This document shows, in pieces, positions 59,987-64,000 of a stretch of DNA of 64,000 nucleotides. The first letter of the stretch is position 1. Each line of letters starts with the position of its first letter. Position numbers and translations under genes: made by a program. A model generated the notes under the pieces. It had not been told where the DNA came from. It saw only the letters and a program-made list of their open reading frames with translations, and did not search any database. Location: positions 34,365,887-34,429,886 of the forward strand of contig JAPWDM010000004.1 of assembly GCA_035578155.1 (NCBI GenBank), in the 5' to 3' direction. Source of the stretch: Brachynemurus nebulosus (taxonomy: Eukaryota; Arthropoda; Insecta; Neuroptera; Myrmeleontidae).

Positions 59987-61572
59987 CAGTGGCGTAGCGA
60001 ACATAACTGGCGCCCGGAGCATGACCCTTTATTGGCGCCCCTTCCCCTTCCAGAAACACATATATAATATATGGTACATTATGGCTAGGGTTGCCAACTC
60101 TACCAATGAATATTTCGGGATTTAATGGGAAAAAAATCGGGACAGGACAAGAAAAATCGGGACTATTAAAAAAAAAAAAAACGTTTTTAATCAGCGAGTA
60201 GGAAAGATATTTTTTTTAATTTTATTATTTGTTACTAACAGTTACATATTTAAACCATAATCTTTTTTTTATTGAGAACGGGAAACTATAAGCTGAGTGT
60301 GGGATTTCCAGCCGGGAGGTGCAATAGCTGGTGTACCCACCAAAACCCCCCTCTCTTTCACTATCATACCGGAACCGCGAAAGCAAACCCATGATCTTAC
60401 AAACCTTGAAACAAAACAATTTCTTGAAGATAATATTACAATAATATTTTCTTATTTTATTTTACTAAATTAAAAATCAAGTTTTTTAATTTTTAGATTC
60501 TTAATTTTTTTTGCTTATCAACTGTATTATTTTTAGAGGAAAACATTTTTCATAAAGTTGACTGTCTTTGGCATTGATTACTTTTAGGCTACTCGAACGC
60601 CGCTTACGTATTTCATGTACGTCAAATAATTTATTCCATTTTTTGGAGGGATTTTAATGTTTGAGGAATTTTAATGAGTTAATCTGGCAATACTGTAAGC
60701 TGTATAAGTTATAAGTGAGTAGACAGAGTATACTTTATCAGTAGGTACAGCAAATATACTTACTTCCTTGGTCGTCATGACATGTGAGCGCGATAATTTA
60801 GAAACAATAACGAGACTGGCGGGACTAAAAATGTAAAGAAATTGTAGATCTTAAAAATCGGGACAATTAGCGTTCCGCTACTATTGTTGTCGGGACGCGG
60901 GACACATAGGGCTAAATTCGGGACATCCCTATTAAATTCGGACAGTTGGCCACCCTAGTGATGGCGCCTTTTTGCAAGTGGCGTCCGGGGTTTGATAGAC
61001 CTCCTTGCCCCACCCCCCCTCATACCTACGCTACTGCATTTATTTTCTATTTTACAACGAAAGTAAGACCGTAAAACCATTACACTTACAAAGTTACAAT
61101 TGCACCTTCCTGGCCTTCTGTGACGCAAACATATCGATGATGTTTCTGATGTTTTGTTTTTTCTCGCTCTACACCGAGTGAAGCTAGGTCGTATAACCTT
61201 TCTTAATCCATTGTAGCCCTCAAATACGAAAGTATTAAATTTAATTTACTTGAAGATCGCTCACAACTTGCGGTGAATACTGTAATTTTGAGCAGAATTT
61301 GAATGAAAATGCACAAATTCTGAAATACGCTTTCATCACCATAGTGCACAATAAATTCAAGTAGCTTTTCAGCGCACCTGAATTGAGCACACCATTCACT
61401 CCCTCTCGCCCATTTGTGAAGTGCGGGAATTCTGAACGGGTTTGTTTGATACGAATTATTTTATTGTGCTATATTTTCATTTTTAAATTTAATAGTTGGC
61501 GATTTTACGCGCCCCCCTTTGAAAGGCGCCCGGGGCACGTGCCCTACTTGCCCGACCCTAGATACGCCTCTG
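59987..61572. mobile_element. hAT-like element, 1.6 kb, with perfect 8-bp duplication
   Basis: The left end is CAGTGGCGTAGCGAAC and the right end ...GATACGCCTCTG. The octamer ACTGTGCC flanks both sides (59979-59986 and 61573-61580). Eight-base duplication and CAG-RGGCGTA-type ends are hAT hallmarks. A second hAT-like right tip (CTACGCTACTG, ending 61036) lies inside, suggesting nested or duplicated ends. No transposase frame was recognised. Confidence 0.7.
60088..60955. mobile_element. TA-flanked element nested in the hAT-like element, 868 bp
   Basis: The ends are GGGTTGCCAACTCT and (complement) GGGTGGCCAACTGT, bordered by TA (60086-60087 and 60956-60957). The motif ATCGGGACA and relatives recur near both ends (about 60113, 60136, 60156, 60858, 60893, 60919). 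It is noncoding. Confidence 0.65.
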
Positions 61573-61580
61573 ACTGTGCC

Positions 61581-62030
61581 CCATTTAAAGGGGGTTTTGG
61601 GCCATGAGCGTGCAGAGTTAAATTGTATGTTAATATAAAGTCCTAAGTACAGTAACAATCTGGTGTTTTTATATCCTTGCATTGAATGCGTGAGGTTATA
61701 GAAGCGGTTCAATTGTATGATTCTGAGATACTCAAAATTCTGTTTTATTAAAAGGATTGCTTAAGACATCTATCATTAAGACACCTAAGTCTCCTTGCGT
61801 CCAGGGCACCTCCTCATGGTGACGGTGGTAACGGTCAGAATCACAGAATATATCAGAAGGAACGCAACTATCTCTTTTCTGTAATCACCAATGTGAATTT
61901 CTGGGCACGTTAGGCTACTTAGTAGTCATTCATTCGGTAGCAGTCGATGAGTGTAGTTCAATTGTTGTCATTGTATAGTCATATTGTCACCGTCGTATTA
62001 ACACGGTATATGTACCACATACATACGTGT
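61581..62030. other. Stretch upstream of the 62-kb ORF
   Basis: It is slightly GC-richer than average, with no transposon ends. It may hold the promoter or 5' untranslated part of the next ORF; no box was convincing. Confidence 0.25.
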
Positions 62031-62038
62031 GTAGTATT

Positions 62039-62302
62039 ATGTTGTCTAAGGTCAATCAAAAGAACATCTTAGAACAAATGGTAAAAGAAACTAATCTTAA
62101 TCGCAAGCTAAAACAATTTCGCTCAATCACTGATGAAATGTTGACGAATTTTCCTGTTTTGTCAGAGAAAGATGTTTATTTAATATCTTTGGGACGCTAC
62201 CAAATAAAAGAAGCCGAAGCGTATTATGGCAAACACATAGCTTCTGATTATAGATTTAGAATTGAAATATGTACCAACACCGATGCGATTCTTAGGGGTT
62301 GA
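62039..62302 (+). CDS. 88-aa ORF, possibly a truncated SWIM-type transposon-associated protein
   Basis: The first ATG at 62039-62041 is preferred; upstream codons in frame lack an ATG. The protein is charged, with a Lys/Asn-rich N-terminus. It then has FPVLSEKDVYLISLGRYQIK and EAYYGKHI...FRIEICTN. From memory, a 'tyrosine-glutamine...AxxYxxEH' pattern followed by an 'SRH' segment and a CxC...CxH SWIM zinc site occurs in a multicopy insect protein family. Here the frame stops (TGA) before any zinc site. RTE-like tail text follows at 62375. It is probably a fragment of a repeated gene; a small real exon cannot be excluded. Confidence 0.35.
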   Translation: MLSKVNQKNILEQMVKETNLNRKLKQFRSITDEMLTNFPVLSEKDVYLISLGRYQIKEAEAYYGKHIASDYRFRIEICTNTDAILRG

Positions 62303-62374
62303 CAGTAATAGCGTTAAATGGAGTTTTTGGCCGATAAAAAAAAATACGTGTCTGTCATTTTTCTGTGTTCTACG

Positions 62375-62448
62375 CACCTACCAAGTTTCATCAAAATCGG
62401 GAATTATCACTTCAAGACCTTTACTTATAAGTATAGATATATTTCTTT
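62375..62448 (+). repeat. RTE-like retroposon 3' tail
   Basis: CCAAGTTTCATCAAAATCGG, followed about 40 bases later by TTATAAGTATAGATAT, resembles 3' ends of RTE-type LINEs. It is assigned by resemblance only. Confidence 0.4.
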
Positions 62449-62449
62449 G

Positions 62450-64000
62450 AAATCATCGGGATAGACAGGTAACCGAATAGAAAAATCGCAGAATGATTTC
62501 TTTGAATTAATCATATTACTGCGAAATCTTGTAAAATAAGTTTTAGAAACCGTGCTATATACAAGTCATAGTTCACAATTGCAACCCTAATCGAAATGTA
62601 ATAATACTAAAATATGATAAGGTTTACTCGGTTTAAAAAAAAATCTTGGAAGTAAAAATATTCCCTCTGATGCGTTTTACAGCCAAGGAAACCTTCAAAT
62701 TTAATATTATTTCAAACTGAAAAAAGACATTTAAAAAATGCTAATGAATTGATGAAATGATGCGTGAATAATTTGCTGTTGGACAGTTGGACCAGTTTAA
62801 ATACATATAAGCGTGCAATATTTAAATACATGACGAATAACTGCATTCATGTCTGTTACCATGTTATGGTACCTGATCGGTATACATATTAACTTACCGA
62901 ATGCTCGAATATTTGAAGTAATTATTACATACTACAAACTAAAATTGTGGAATTGCAGAATAACTTGTTTAGACCAAAAAATAAGGATGCGTTACAAAAT
63001 TCAAGACTTCAAACTTTTACCACGTCAATTATGAAGGTGAAACGAAATTTTATTTCAATACTTGTACACATTTGTATCTACAAATTCCAAGAATTCTATC
63101 ATAGGTTTTATAAACTGCAGTGATTATCTGCAAGTAGACCAGTGCCATCATTAAGAGCATAATAGCAAATTAATGTCCAGTTGGTAAATCAACTACTAAC
63201 TAATTTGCTTGTTAGACAGATTTATAATATCAAATGTTATTTTACTTAGGAATATAATTTACTTGTTGAAGGCTTAGTTATTCGTTGATTTATTTGCTTT
63301 TACTGGTCATAAATCTTATATAAACTTTATTACTTAAAATTGTTTAATATTTTTACAATAGTTGTTCAGTATTATTTTGTCTTATGATTGAAAAAAATTA
63401 CCATTATAGGGTTTTCGAACTAGAAAACATCGAACAGTGATCGTAAAATGTGTATTATACAGGGGGCCAAATTACTATATGTAAAATAGTTAGTATCCCA
63501 GTTGTCGCCAAAAATTTACGTCACAAAAATGGGAGGAGCTTCCCCACTTTCTATGATTATATACATATTTAGAGCTTGTGTCTGTATGTGGGGTGTAATT
63601 GATGTTTGTGTGTGTGATATTCCGTATGTACGAATAGCTCGGTGGCTGGAGGGAGATGATACATGTACCATACCTACACACTCGACAGTGGTACGTATAC
63701 ATAATGTCTGGTGTAATATGTATGTACTCTAGGCTTACGTATTCATGTATTACATTGTTGCGACAATCCATGTCCGAACCGCTACAAGTGTTGTGGGCGA
63801 CTGAATCACCTAAGCGATATCTGACACACTCTTGACACACCACTAGCACACCACTACCACTTGGTATTATATTTGTGCTTATTCACCTACTGACTATCAT
63901 AATGTTGTAAGAAGGATTCATTTTCTTACCAGTGCTTCCATTATTAACACTATCTGTTTTACGGTGTAATTCGAGAAAAGGTTTTCGAGAAATGTGTTGC
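62450..64000. other. AT-rich stretch to window end
   Basis: It is locally GC-richer at 63490-63850, with no domain in any frame (the longest is 119 codons on the minus strand and looks random). A transcript end or promoter of a gene outside the window is possible. Confidence 0.3.

Noticed and set aside
63490..63849. 119-codon minus-strand frame, the longest in the window
   Set aside because: Composition is scattered Cys/His/Tyr without a spaced metal-binding pattern, and an opposing frame overlaps it. There is no evidence of a gene.

Overview
The window looks like AT-rich, gene-poor nuclear DNA from an animal, most likely an insect. The signs are long A/T tracts, large (TA)n microsatellites, GT-AG introns, a PIF/Harbinger transposase, pogo-like and piggyBac-like elements, a hAT element and a LINE RNase H relic. 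A hemipteran such as an aphid relative is my guess from general resemblance; the sequence does not prove it. No rRNA, tRNA, CRISPR array or bacterial-type operon was seen. No intact host gene can be supported. Nearly all coding signal is dead or partial transposon protein.

Layout. 0-5 kb: mostly plain AT-rich DNA with a possible promoter/first exon (0.78 kb), a foldback (1.3 kb), a LINE RNase H relic (2.5-3.0 kb) and a TA-flanked miniature element (4.2-4.7 kb). 5-10.4 kb: a GC-rich foldback, a piggyBac-like element with TTAA target duplication, and a 2.7-kb pogo-like transposon whose transposase pseudogene is split by a second TA-flanked element. 10.4-20.5 kb: mostly featureless, apart from a GC-richer unique stretch at 14.1-15.2 kb and a (TA)n tract. 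20.57-24.75 kb and 52.08-56.29 kb: two nearly identical copies of a 4.2-kb TA-flanked element. Each carries about three tandem 475-bp units with splice-like signals on the minus strand. 24.87-28.47 kb: a 3.6-kb TA-flanked element containing a foldback that is itself interrupted by another TA-flanked element. 29.7-35.2 kb: ends of a CCCCTGTCGCAG-type repeat family, an element inserted in (TA)n, and a piggyBac-like MITE with a Harbinger MITE fragment inside it. 36-38.5 kb: a complete Harbinger MITE and a scrambled Harbinger transposase pseudogene. 39.8-42.4 kb: a 349-bp foldback, five head/tail MITE units in a row and a minisatellite. 42.6-51.9 kb: repeat-family pieces, a 1.06-kb long-TIR element and a hAT MITE with 8-bp duplication. 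57-61.6 kb: more MITEs and a 1.6-kb hAT-like element with a perfect 8-bp duplication and a nested TA element. 62.0-62.3 kb: an 88-codon ORF that may be a truncated SWIM-type transposon-associated protein.

The clearest theme is repeated insertion of TA-targeting elements. Several share one design: the core motif of the terminal inverted repeat is iterated many times inside the element, as expected for arrays of transposase-binding sites. Three insertions can be checked inside the window, by an uninterrupted copy of the target or by a restored reading frame.
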